Below, in pieces: positions 56,411 through 64,000 of a stretch of 64,000 bases of DNA. The stretch is from assembly GCA_017880775.1 (NCBI GenBank), contig JADGRQ010000024.1:1-64000 (forward strand), given 5' to 3'. Each line of letters starts with the position of its first letter. The stretch's first letter is position 1. This DNA is from Burkholderiales bacterium (lineage in GTDB: Bacteria; Pseudomonadota; Gammaproteobacteria; Burkholderiales; SG8-39). A program made the translations under genes and the position numbers. Under the pieces are notes generated by a model. It searched no databases. It saw nothing but the letters and a program-made list of their open reading frames with translations, and was not told the DNA's origin.

Positions 56411-56758
56411 ATGAACGACGAACAGCCCGCTCCAGAGCAGCCTACCGAGGCAAAGCCCCTCGACCCCCAGTCCCCGGACCCGCGTCGCCGCTTGCGCGAA
56501 CTCCTCGCCATTCCTGAACGCGACCGCAGCGATGCGATATGGGATGAAATCGTCAGTCTCGAAATCCAGCTGGCTCCCGAAAACCGCTCTGCGTCGCCGC
56601 AGGCGGATCCCGGCCGCAGCCAGGAGCCCGGCAGACGACAGCAACAAGGCCGGCGTCCGGAGCAGGCGCGGCGGCAGGAGCCCGCACCCGGTGCAAAGCC
56701 CGGCAAGCGATTCTTCCAGAGGCCCAGGCGCGGCCATCGACCGCCGAACAAGCCCTGA
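56411..56758 (+). CDS. Small charged hypothetical protein
   Basis: A protein of 115 residues, with no signal peptide and no membrane segment. RRRLRELLAIPERDRSDAIW and DEIVSLEIQLAPENRSA suggest a short helical part (about 26-60). The tail is Gln/Arg/Pro-rich and low complexity. No family is recognised. It follows the SDR gene by 33 bp. Confidence 0.6.
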   Translation: MNDEQPAPEQPTEAKPLDPQSPDPRRRLRELLAIPERDRSDAIWDEIVSLEIQLAPENRSASPQADPGRSQEPGRRQQQGRRPEQARRQEPAPGAKPGKRFFQRPRRGHRPPNKP

Positions 56759-56822
56759 GGGGAAAGCAGGGATTCGACTGCTTGAACAGCCGTTCGAAGA
56801 AGGGCTGGATGTTCCGGACTGA

Positions 56823-58061
56823 CTATCCCCGCGCGTTCGCCGCAGTGAGGATAGCCGCCGCCGCGTCGGCAAGCACCTGGCAGCCGAGCACGATGTCCTC
56901 GTCGCGGCTGTCCTCGGCGAAGTCGTGGCTGATGCCGCCGATCGACGGGATGAACAGCATCGCCGACGGGATGCGTTCCGCGACGATGCCTGCATCGTGG
57001 AACGCGCCGCTCGGCATGCGCTGCCACTTCCCGGGCGCGTGGCGTGCCGCCGCAGCCGCAATGTGCTCCTGCAAACCTTCGTCCATGCGCGTCGGCGGGA
57101 TCGGCGCCCGTGCGCGTGCCACCTCGATACCCACCCCGCCGCGCGCGTTCATTTCCGCAACCAGGCGCAGCGCGATCGCCTCGAAGGCCTCGAGCGGCGC
57201 TTCCGACGCATCGCGGAACTGCAGGTCGAGTTCCGCATAGCCCGGCACGATCGAGGTCGCGTTCGGCTCGATGCGCGCGCGACCCATGGTCCAGACGCTG
57301 CGCTCGGCGGCTGCCTTGGGGAACTCCTGGTTGATGCGGTGAGCCAGCTCGTAGAGCGCCGTGGCGGCATCCCGGCGACGCGCCATCATGGTGGTGCCGG
57401 CATGGTTCTGCTGCCCGCGGAACACGAAGCGCATACCGCGCAGTCCGACGATGCCCGTGACCACGCCGATGCGCATGCCCGCATCGTCGAGATGCGGGCC
57501 CTGTTCGATGTGCGCTTCGAGAAAACCGGCATGGCGCCCGGGCGCGACGCGCAGGCGGGGCGCACCTTGGAGTCCCGCTTGGCGCAGTGCGTCGGCGAGC
57601 GTCACGCCGTCGCGGTCCACCGCGCCGCGCTCGATATCCGGGGTCAACGTTCCGGTGAGCGAGCGGCTGCCGAGGCAGCCGACGAAGCGCGACTCCTCGT
57701 CCTGGAACGACACTGCGTCCGCCGCGAGCACACGCGTCGCATCGTCTGATGCAAGCGCGCGCACCACTTCGAGTGCGTAAATCACGCCGAGCGCGCCGTC
57801 CAGCCAGCCGCCGGTGGGCTGCGTGTCGGAGTGCGAGCCGACGAGCAGCGCCTTGCCCGGGTTGCGCGAACGGCCGAGCACGTTTCCGACGCCGTCGATC
57901 GTCGCTTCAAGGCCCGCCTCCTCATAGCGGCGGGCGATCCAGCGCCTCGCCTGCATGTCGGCCGCGCTGAACGCCGGTCTGACGACGCCGCGGCCGTGCG
58001 CGCCAATGCCGCGCAGCGTACGCAGGTCGGCAAGCAGGCGCTCCGGATCGATGCTGGGCAT
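56823..58061 (-). CDS. Zn-dependent N-carbamoyl-L-amino-acid hydrolase/allantoate amidohydrolase family (M20)
   Basis: A protein of 412 residues. KALLVGSHSDTQPTGGWLDG (His and Asp metal ligands), VSFQDEESRFVGCLGSRSL (Glu ligands), GFLEAHIEQGPHLDDAGM, GQQNHAGTTMMARRRDAATA, and SGAFHDAGIVAERIPSAMLF with SIGGISHDFAEDS (C-terminal His) give the whole catalytic set. It would remove the carbamoyl group from N-carbamoyl amino acids, the step after hydantoin ring opening. The 5-oxoprolinase/hydantoinase at 0.8-4.4 kb is far from it, so joint action is only a suggestion. Confidence 0.9.
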   Translation of the reverse strand: MPSIDPERLLADLRTLRGIGAHGRGVVRPAFSAADMQARRWIARRYEEAGLEATIDGVGNVLGRSRNPGKALLVGSHSDTQPTGGWLDGALGVIYALEVVRALASDDATRVLAADAVSFQDEESRFVGCLGSRSLTGTLTPDIERGAVDRDGVTLADALRQAGLQGAPRLRVAPGRHAGFLEAHIEQGPHLDDAGMRIGVVTGIVGLRGMRFVFRGQQNHAGTTMMARRRDAATALYELAHRINQEFPKAAAERSVWTMGRARIEPNATSIVPGYAELDLQFRDASEAPLEAFEAIALRLVAEMNARGGVGIEVARARAPIPPTRMDEGLQEHIAAAAARHAPGKWQRMPSGAFHDAGIVAERIPSAMLFIPSIGGISHDFAEDSRDEDIVLGCQVLADAAAAILTAANARG

Positions 58062-58132
58062 GGGGCAGGCTCGGCGGCGCGCTGGTTCTCGGACTCGAGT
58101 TGTTCGCGCAGTCTGGCTGCGCGACGAGGGCG

Positions 58133-58966
58133 TCAGCCGTCGCGTCGCAGACGCGCCGGCACGTCGGCCACGCGCAGGAGGTTTTCCAGCTCCGAGGTGC
58201 CTTTCATCCGCGACGCGATGTCGGCGCAGGCCCGGCGTTGTTCATTGCCCTCGACGATGCCTTCGAGCCTCACGCGACCCGCCGCCACCGAGACCCGGAC
58301 CTTGCAATGACACGTCGACATATGGGTCCTGAGCGCGGCGCGCACGTGGTGCTCGACCGCGATGTCGCGCAGCTTCGCGCGCGATGCTTCGGTCTCGGCA
58401 AACTGCTCGGATTTCACCAGGGCGATGATCTTCTCTACGCAGTGCGCGACCGACATGCGGTCGGTGTTGAAGCCCACGTCGTACTCGTTGATGTCCTGCG
58501 GATCGATGTGAAAATGGCGGCGCATCACTGCGCGGGCCGCTTCTTCGTTCTGGTCCACGATCCGCTCGATCTGGTTCACATCGTCCGACTCGAGGCGCTC
58601 CATCATTCGCTGCACGCGCACCCGCCGCGAGGCGGTGACGCAGATGCGCAGCGCGTGCGGCACTTCCTTGAGCAGCGAGCTCGCCCCCCAGCCGCGCAGG
58701 ATCAGGCCTTCGCCCGACGCCGCGAGCGAGACGATTTCGTCCGAAGTGAGGACGCGCAGGCTGAGCTGGTCCACGGTCAGCCGCTCAAGCAGCCCCTGGG
58801 TGCCCTCGAGAAAGCTGACCACGTGGCTCTTGCGGATGCGCGCGCGGCTCGCCAGGTGGTCGATGATCTCGTGGTGCCTCACCTTGAGGCCCAGTGCCTC
58901 TTCGAGCCCCTTGGCAACGTCCTTTCCGAGCGAACCCATTTCCCGGTTCATCGCGATCAGCGGCAT
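58133..58966 (-). CDS. Cytidylate kinase-like protein with C-terminal BON domain
   Basis: A protein of 277 residues. The N-terminal part (MPLIAMNREMGSLGKDVAKG) resembles the cytidylate kinase-like family but the P-loop is altered (MNREMGSLGKD). LILRGWGASSLLKEVPHALR and RIVDQNEEAARAVMRRHFHI are typical. From about residue 200 there is a BON-like domain (CKVRVSVAAGRVRLEGIVEG). Such fusions occur in Betaproteobacteria; the substrate is unclear. Strong purine-rich sequence (GGGGGGAGGG) precedes the ATG at 58966. It lies 66 bp downstream of the gspE-type gene on the same strand. Confidence 0.78.
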   Translation of the reverse strand: MPLIAMNREMGSLGKDVAKGLEEALGLKVRHHEIIDHLASRARIRKSHVVSFLEGTQGLLERLTVDQLSLRVLTSDEIVSLAASGEGLILRGWGASSLLKEVPHALRICVTASRRVRVQRMMERLESDDVNQIERIVDQNEEAARAVMRRHFHIDPQDINEYDVGFNTDRMSVAHCVEKIIALVKSEQFAETEASRAKLRDIAVEHHVRAALRTHMSTCHCKVRVSVAAGRVRLEGIVEGNEQRRACADIASRMKGTSELENLLRVADVPARLRRDG

Positions 58967-59032
58967 GCGCCCTCCCCCCTTTGCCTACATCTTAATACTT
59001 ACGCCCCCCGCGGCGCAGGACCGGCGGCTAGC

Positions 59033-60832
59033 TCAGGGAGCCGCTTCCTTCACAGGCGGGGCGACCTTCATCACTTCGTCGATGGTGGTGATCCCCGCGG
59101 CGATTTTCATCGCTCCGCTGATGCGCAGCGGCTTCATGCCTTCCTTGAGCGCGATCTGGCGCAGCTTCGATTCGTCGGCTCCGTTGGCGACCATCTGGCG
59201 CATTCCGGTCGAACAGATCATCACCTCGTACACGCCGATGCGGCCGGAGAATCCGGTGTTGCGGCACTCCAGGCATCCGACCGACTTGTAGACGCTGGCC
59301 GGTCGCTGCGACTTGAACGGCGCCACCAGCGCATCCCACGCGGCCTGGTCCTCGGCACGGTTCAGCGCGACTTGCTTCTTGCAGTGCGGGCAGAGGGTTC
59401 TCACCAGGCGCTGCGCCATGACGCCGTTCAACGACACGTTGAGCAGGTATGGCGCCACGCCAAGCTCGATCAGGCGCGTCATCGCGGTCGGTGCGTCGTT
59501 GGTATGCAACGTCGAAAGCACGAGGTGCCCGGTCAACGCCGCCTGCACGGCCATCTCGGCGGTCTCCAGGTCGCGGATCTCGCCCACCATGATGATGTCC
59601 GGGTCCTGGCGCATCAGCGCGCGCAGGCCCTGGGCGAATCCGAGATCGATCGCCGCCGTCACCTGCATCTGGTTGAAGCTCGGCTCGACCATCTCGATCG
59701 GGTCCTCGATCGTGCATACGTTGACTTCCGGGGTGGCCAGATCCTTGAGCGTCGAATACAGCGTGGTGGTCTTGCCCGAGCCGGTCGGACCGGTGACCAG
59801 CACGATGCCGTTGGGCCGCTCGGTGATTTCCTTCCAGCGCCGCGAGTCCTCGGCGGAGAACCCGAGTTCGCTGAAGTCGCGCACCAGCACCTCGGGGTCG
59901 AAGATGCGCATCACCAGCTTTTCGCCGAACGCGGTCGGAAGCGTCGACAGGCGCAGCTCGATTTCCTGCCCGTCGAGCGTGCGCGTCTTGATGCGCCCGT
60001 CCTGCGGGCGGCGCTTTTCGACCACGTCCATGCGGCTGAGGATCTTGATGCGGCTGGTCATCGCGTTCATCACCGCCGCCGGAATCTGGTAGACCTGGTG
60101 CAACACCCCGTCGATGCGAAACCGCACAATGCCGAGGTCGCGGCGCGGCTCCACGTGGATGTCGCTCGCGCGCTGCTCAAAAGCGTACTGCCACAGCCAA
60201 TCGACGATGCGCACGATGTGCGCATCGTTTGCGTCGAGCTGCTTGTTGGCGCTGCCCATCTCGACCAGCTGCTCGAAGTTGCTCAGGCTCGAACCGCTGT
60301 TCCCGGCGCGGTTGGCGCCCTTGATCGACTTCGCGAGGTTGTAGAACTCGACCTGGTAGCGATCGATGTCCTGGGGGTTGGCGATCACCCGCCGGATCTC
60401 CAGTTTCAGGATCTTGACCAGTTCGCGCTCCCACTCGCGCAGGAAGGGCTCGGCGGTCGCGATGACCACCTCTTTCGAACTGACCCCGACCGGCAGCACG
60501 TGAAAGCGCGTCGCGTAGGCGCTCGACATGACCTCCGTGACCGCCGAAAAGTCGATCTTGAGCGGATCGATGTGCAGGTAGCCCATGCCGACGCGGCCCG
60601 CGAGCCACTCGGTGAGCGGCTCCAGCGCGAGCAGCTTGTATGGCGGCACCGCGCTCTTCAACTTCTGATCGGCGACCAGCACCAGAGGATGCTGGTGGCC
60701 CTTGTAGTAACGGCGGTCCTTCTTCAGCTGCTCGCCGGCCGCCGCGTCCATCATGCGGTCTTCGACCAGCCAGTCGATCACCTCCGCGAGCGTCAGGCGG
60801 TGCTCCGAAACGACGGGTTGGACGGCGGCCAT
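59033..60832 (-). CDS. GspE/PilB-type secretion or pilus assembly ATPase
   Basis: A protein of 599 residues. The N-terminal domain (about 20-190, T2SSE-N type) ends with KIDFSAVTEVMSSAYATRFH. Walker A is LVTGPTGSGKTTTLYSTL. The Asp box is TIEDPIEMVEPSFNQMQVTA, Walker B DPDIIMVGEIRDLETAEMAV and the His box TGHLVLSTLHTNDAPTAMTR. The zinc motif has CPHCKKQ and CLECRNTGFS. The ATG at 60832 is chosen because a TATAGT -10 box lies 7 nt upstream of it; the open frame to 60883 covers this region. No other type II secretion or pilus genes are adjacent, so this may be an orphan. Confidence 0.9.
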   Translation of the reverse strand: MAAVQPVVSEHRLTLAEVIDWLVEDRMMDAAAGEQLKKDRRYYKGHQHPLVLVADQKLKSAVPPYKLLALEPLTEWLAGRVGMGYLHIDPLKIDFSAVTEVMSSAYATRFHVLPVGVSSKEVVIATAEPFLREWERELVKILKLEIRRVIANPQDIDRYQVEFYNLAKSIKGANRAGNSGSSLSNFEQLVEMGSANKQLDANDAHIVRIVDWLWQYAFEQRASDIHVEPRRDLGIVRFRIDGVLHQVYQIPAAVMNAMTSRIKILSRMDVVEKRRPQDGRIKTRTLDGQEIELRLSTLPTAFGEKLVMRIFDPEVLVRDFSELGFSAEDSRRWKEITERPNGIVLVTGPTGSGKTTTLYSTLKDLATPEVNVCTIEDPIEMVEPSFNQMQVTAAIDLGFAQGLRALMRQDPDIIMVGEIRDLETAEMAVQAALTGHLVLSTLHTNDAPTAMTRLIELGVAPYLLNVSLNGVMAQRLVRTLCPHCKKQVALNRAEDQAAWDALVAPFKSQRPASVYKSVGCLECRNTGFSGRIGVYEVMICSTGMRQMVANGADESKLRQIALKEGMKPLRISGAMKIAAGITTIDEVMKVAPPVKEAAP

Positions 60833-60839
60833 GGCGACG

Positions 60840-60845
60840 ACTATA
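60840..60845 (-). promoter_or_regulatory. -10 box 7 nt before the GspE-type ATG
   Basis: TATAGT on the minus strand, with CGTCGCC between it and the ATG at 60832. No Shine-Dalgarno sequence fits. Leaderless initiation is suggested. Confidence 0.4.
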
Positions 60846-60867
60846 CAACGCTGCAGCGAGGGATCGC

Positions 60868-60873
60868 TACAAT
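60868..60873 (+). promoter_or_regulatory. -10 box 8 nt before the MFS transporter ATG
   Basis: TACAAT followed by 8 nt and the ATG at 60882. The two divergent promoters here are about 25 bp apart. Confidence 0.4.
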
Positions 60874-60881
60874 CGTGTTCC

Positions 60882-62165
60882 ATGACCGACCGCCTCCCGC
60901 CGCGCAGCGCCCTCGCCGCCGACGTGCGCTATCGCGAGGTCTGGGCGTGGTCGATGTACGACTTCGCCAACTCGGGCTACACCACGGTGGTCATCACCGC
61001 AGTGTTCAGCGCCTACTTCGTCGCGGGTGTCGCCGGCAACGCCGAGTGGGCCACGCTCGCCTGGACCACAGCGCTTTCCGTGTCCTACGCGCTGGTCGTG
61101 CTGACCGGCCCGCTGGTCGGCGCCTGGGCGGATGCCCACGCCGCGAAGAAGAAACTGCTGGCGCTCAGCACGCTCGGCTGCGTAATGGCCACCGCGGCGT
61201 TGTACTTCGCCGCCCCGGGCGCACTCGTCCTCGCGCTCGCGCTGATTGTGCTGTCGAACTTTTTTTTCTGCATCGGCGAAAATCTGATCGCGGCCTTCCT
61301 GCCGGAGCTCGCGGATTCCGAGGCGATGGGCCGCGTCTCCGGTTGGGGATGGAGCTTCGGCTACCTCGGCGGCATCGTCTCGCTCGGCCTGTGCCTCGCC
61401 TACATCACGCGGGCGCAGGCGCAGGGCGAGCCGGCCTCGCATTTCGTGCCGGTCAGCATGCTGATCACGGCGGCGCTGTTCGCACTGGTCAGCCTGCCGA
61501 CCTTCCTCTGGCTGCGCGAGCGCGCGGCGCCGCAGCCGGGCGGCTCCGGCGCGTGGCGCCGGCTCATCGCCACTGCGCACCGCGCGCAGCACTACCGCGA
61601 CCTGCGCCGCTTTCTCGTTTGCCTGCTGTTCTATCAGGCAGGCATACAGGCCGTGATCGCGCTTGCCGCGATCTACGCGCAGGAGGCGATGAAATTCACC
61701 ACCCAGCAGACCATCACCCTGGTCCTCGTGGTCAACGTCACTGCTGCCGCGGGTGCCTTCTGCTTCGGCTACCTCCAGGACCGCATCGGCCACGTGCGCG
61801 CGATCGCCCTTACCCTCATCGGCTGGATCGCGATGGTGCTGGTCGCCTATTTCGCCGAAAACGCTGCGGGATTCTGGGTGGCCGCCAACATCGCCGGGCT
61901 GTGCATGGGTTCCTCGCAGGCGGCAGGCCGCGCCGTGGTCGGCGTTCTCTCGCCCCCTGAGCGCCTCGCGGAATTCTTCGGCCTGTGGGGGCTGGCGGTG
62001 AAATCGGCCTCGATCTTCGGGCCGCTAACCTACGGCCTGGCGACATGGATCACCGGCGGCAACCACCGCGTCGCGATTCTCTGCGTCGGCGCGTACTTCG
62101 TGATCGGGCTGGTGCTGCTGCGGGGAATCGACATGCAGCGCGGGCGCGCGGCCGCGCTCGGGTGA
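60882..62165 (+). CDS. MFS transporter, UMF1 (Atg22-like) family
   Basis: A protein of 427 residues with 11-12 predicted membrane segments. WAWSMYDFANSGYTTVVITA in the first membrane segment is diagnostic of the UMF1 family. FFFCIGENLIAAFLPELADS, GRVSGWGWSFGYLGGIVSLG and FWVAANIAGLCMGSSQAAGR are typical. The substrate is not known; Atg22 relatives export amino acids. The ATG at 60882 is used because longer frames overlap the opposite gene. Confidence 0.88.
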   Translation: MTDRLPPRSALAADVRYREVWAWSMYDFANSGYTTVVITAVFSAYFVAGVAGNAEWATLAWTTALSVSYALVVLTGPLVGAWADAHAAKKKLLALSTLGCVMATAALYFAAPGALVLALALIVLSNFFFCIGENLIAAFLPELADSEAMGRVSGWGWSFGYLGGIVSLGLCLAYITRAQAQGEPASHFVPVSMLITAALFALVSLPTFLWLRERAAPQPGGSGAWRRLIATAHRAQHYRDLRRFLVCLLFYQAGIQAVIALAAIYAQEAMKFTTQQTITLVLVVNVTAAAGAFCFGYLQDRIGHVRAIALTLIGWIAMVLVAYFAENAAGFWVAANIAGLCMGSSQAAGRAVVGVLSPPERLAEFFGLWGLAVKSASIFGPLTYGLATWITGGNHRVAILCVGAYFVIGLVLLRGIDMQRGRAAALG

Positions 62166-62175
62166 ACGCTCTCGC

Positions 62176-63363
62176 TCACCAACCCGAGAACCGATTCCAG
62201 GTCGCCTCGACGCGTCCGCCGCCGCCAAGCACCCGGTAGCAGTCGTATTGCGCCGCGGTCGCACAGGCGTGGTTCGGCAGAATTCTCAGCAAACTGCCCA
62301 CGGGCAGCTCGGGCAAGCGGCACGGATCGCCGCTGCGGTGGGTCACGATGCCGTGCTCCTGGCTGACCTCGGACACGATCAGATCGGGAATGGGCCGGCC
62401 GGCGGCATCGCACACCACGCCGTAGCCCTGGTCGAGCGGCTGCCTTGCCGTGCCACGGTCGCGCGACAGTGCCATCCAGCCGGCATCGGTGATCGCCCAA
62501 CCCTTGTCGCGCTGATGGCCCGTAACCGTCGCGAGCACCGAAATCGCAATGTCGTCGACCGCGCACACGCCGATGCCGGCCATCACGAGATCGAAAAACA
62601 CGAACACGCCTGCGCGCACTTCGGTCACGCCCTCCAGATCGTCGATGAAGGTGGCGGTCGGTGTCGAGCCGACACTCACCACGCTCGCCGGGTGGCCCGC
62701 GTCGCGCAGCCGTGTTGCAGCGTGGACCGCCGCGTCGCGCTCGCGCCGCGCGATCTCTCGGATCGCGTCCGTGCTGCGGCAGTTGTAGGAATCGCCCGCA
62801 TGCGTCATCACGCCGGACACTGCTGCACCGCCGCGCGCAAGTTCGGCTGCAACTTCGAGCAGGCGCGGATCGTCGGCCGCGAGCCCGGCGCGATGGCCGT
62901 CGGAATCGATCTCGATCAGCACCTGCACGGCGGCGCGCGCGCCGCGCAGCGCCTGCGCAAGCGAGCGCGCCGACTCGATGCTGTCGAGTACGACGGAGAG
63001 CCGCAGGCCGCGTTGCGCGAGCGCAATTGCGCGCACAAACTTGTTCGGCGCGATGCAAACCGCGTAAAGGATGTCGCGGTAGCCGTGCTGGGCGAAGACC
63101 TCGGCCTCCTTCAGCGTCGATACCGCGATGGGGCCGCCGGCTTCGCCGAGCACCACGCGCGTGACCTCGACGCACTTCGCGGTCTTGACGTGCAGTCGCA
63201 GACGCGTGCCGAGCGCCGCGATGTGCGACGACAGACGCTTCGCGTTCGTCTCGAGCTTCGCGCGCTCGAGCAGCAGCGATGGGGTGTCGAGGCCGGCGAG
63301 TTCGGTCAAGAGAGTCGTGGCGGAATCTGCACGGAAAGCCGAAGGGTAGCGCGAATGGGGCAC
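62176..63363 (-). CDS. PLP-dependent D-threonine aldolase/D-serine dehydratase-like protein
   Basis: A protein of 395 residues. LDTPSLLLERAKLETNAKRL and LRLHVKTAKCVEVTRVVL (PLP Lys in HVKTAKC) mark the alanine racemase-like barrel. VSVGSTPTATFIDDLEGVTE and RAGVFVFFDLVMAG are typical. The C-terminal metal-site motif LPNHACATAAQYDCYRVLG (H-x-C) is conserved in this family. It starts with GTG at 63363 and is convergent with the MFS gene (10 bp apart). It could cleave D-threonine or remove ammonia from D-serine. Confidence 0.87.
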   Translation of the reverse strand: MPHSRYPSAFRADSATTLLTELAGLDTPSLLLERAKLETNAKRLSSHIAALGTRLRLHVKTAKCVEVTRVVLGEAGGPIAVSTLKEAEVFAQHGYRDILYAVCIAPNKFVRAIALAQRGLRLSVVLDSIESARSLAQALRGARAAVQVLIEIDSDGHRAGLAADDPRLLEVAAELARGGAAVSGVMTHAGDSYNCRSTDAIREIARRERDAAVHAATRLRDAGHPASVVSVGSTPTATFIDDLEGVTEVRAGVFVFFDLVMAGIGVCAVDDIAISVLATVTGHQRDKGWAITDAGWMALSRDRGTARQPLDQGYGVVCDAAGRPIPDLIVSEVSQEHGIVTHRSGDPCRLPELPVGSLLRILPNHACATAAQYDCYRVLGGGGRVEATWNRFSGW

Positions 63364-63389
63364 TCAGGGCCCCCGATCAGCCAATCCCG

Positions 63390-64000
63390 TCACTTCTGGA
63401 GCTCGCCGCGCATGCGCCTCGCCATCAGCCGCGCGTAGAGCGCAGGCGCCAGACGCGAGACCCAGTACGACATCCACGCGACGCGCCCCACCAGCAGCAG
63501 CCGGCGGCCGCGCTCCGCGGCATCCACGACGCGTGCCGCGACTTCGTCGGGGTCGAGCATCTCGCCCACCACGGCGCGGGGATGGCGCGCGGCCTGCCCG
63601 TTTCCAGCAAGGTGCGCGGCGGCAATCGCGGTGCGGATGAACGAAGGGCAGACGATCAGGACGCCGACGCCTTGCGGCGCCAACTCCGCGCGCAGCGTGT
63701 CGAACAGTCCGTGCAGCGCATGCTTGCTCGCGGCATAGCCGGTGCGCGCAAGGAGCGGAGCGAAGCCCGCGACGCTGGAAATCGCGATCACCAGGCCGCG
63801 GCGCGCGAGCAGCGCCGGGAGCGCGCAATGGGTGCAGTGCAACGCGCCGAAGAAATTCACGTCCAGGACGCGCCGGATCACCTCTGGATCGGTGTCCGCG
63901 AACGCGCTGCGGTGGCTGATGCCGGCATTGTTGACGAGCACGTCGATTCCACCGCAGTGCTCGGCGACCTTCCCGAGCGCGATTCTGCAGGATTCGCGCT
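63390..64000 (-). CDS. Short-chain dehydrogenase/reductase (partial, cut by right edge)
   Basis: The frame is open to the window edge, so the N-terminal cofactor-binding GxxxGxG is missing. The visible part has GGIDVLVNNAGISHRSAFA (NNAG), VNFFGALHCTHCALPALL, VIAISSVAGFAPLLARTGYA with SSVAG and YAASKHALHGLFDTLRAELA (Tyr-x3-Lys), then VLIVCPSFIRTAIAAAHL. The C-terminal segment VAWMSYWVSRLAPALYARLM looks membrane-associated. It may reduce a lipid-like carbonyl. It lies 26 bp upstream of the PLP gene on the same strand. Confidence 0.85.
   Translation of the reverse strand, partial: RESCRIALGKVAEHCGGIDVLVNNAGISHRSAFADTDPEVIRRVLDVNFFGALHCTHCALPALLARRGLVIAISSVAGFAPLLARTGYAASKHALHGLFDTLRAELAPQGVGVLIVCPSFIRTAIAAAHLAGNGQAARHPRAVVGEMLDPDEVAARVVDAAERGRRLLLVGRVAWMSYWVSRLAPALYARLMARRMRGELQK

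Noticed and set aside
58100-60880. Very long plus-strand frame (about 1,286 codons) through the cytidylate-kinase-like and GspE-type genes
   Set aside because: It is the shadow of both minus-strand genes; only the part after 60882 in another frame (MFS) is real.

Overview
The window is a high-GC, gene-dense bacterial chromosome segment and most likely betaproteobacterial (Burkholderiales-like). The evidence is the block dapA-bamC-MBL hydrolase, the block aat-bpt-pyrD-ferredoxin-nth-DUF1841, paired small c-type cytochromes, a RoxA-type L16 hydroxylase and an OxyR regulator, all of which fit that class. Genus cannot be set from the sequence. Genes lie mostly in short same-strand runs with ATGA/GTGA overlaps. 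No insertion sequence, prophage or CRISPR array was seen.

Layout: 0-12.4 kb is a 5-oxoproline/hydantoin utilisation region. It has a fused ATP-dependent 5-oxoprolinase/hydantoinase on the minus strand. Head to head with it are an FAD oxidoreductase, pxpB-pxpC-pxpA, a DctPQM TRAP transporter and the NAD(P)HX repair enzyme. A coiled-coil protein runs off the left edge. 12.5-25.6 kb is housekeeping: FMN glutamate-synthase-like protein, peroxiredoxin, L16 arginine hydroxylase, a small lipoprotein, MBL/bamC/dapA, a methyltransferase, glyoxalase-fold, HAD and GNAT proteins, OxyR, a hydrolase, an APC permease and an exported methyltransferase-like protein. A tRNA-Arg(CCU) follows at 25.6 kb.

25.7-35.0 kb is a minus-strand carbon/energy cluster: small membrane protein, acyl-CoA synthetase, NDH-2-like flavoprotein, then (after a 286-bp control region) phaJ-pta fusion, acetate kinase, DUF3141 PHA-synthase-like protein and a broken fabI. 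The control region has an FNR/ANR-like box and a perfect 40-bp palindrome. 35-42.5 kb carries a haloacid dehalogenase remnant, NUDIX, Amt, a frameshifted Tat-exported Rieske protein, aat-bpt, pyrD-ferredoxin-nth-DUF1841 and two cytochromes c.

42.6-48.2 kb encodes cell-surface functions: a SPINDLY/OGT-like glycosyltransferase, a FecR-domain surface protein, a TPR plus outer-membrane barrel protein, and the wreck of a second FecR-type gene. 48.3-55.3 kb is the most unusual part. A MoxR ATPase and its VWA partner are separated by an adenylate cyclase-FHA protein, a transmembrane Ser/Thr kinase and two exported proteins. The rest holds an iridoid-synthase-like SDR, an N-carbamoyl-amino-acid amidase, a cytidylate-kinase-like/BON fusion, a GspE/PilB ATPase, a UMF1-type MFS transporter, a D-threonine-aldolase-like enzyme and an SDR cut by the right edge.

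Points to check first: two genes (HAD, Ser/Thr kinase) whose conserved N-termini have no ATG/GTG/TTG upstream and seem to need CTG starts; several -10 boxes 6-8 nt from an ATG (possible leaderless mRNAs); four damaged genes; and the split MoxR/VWA signalling island.
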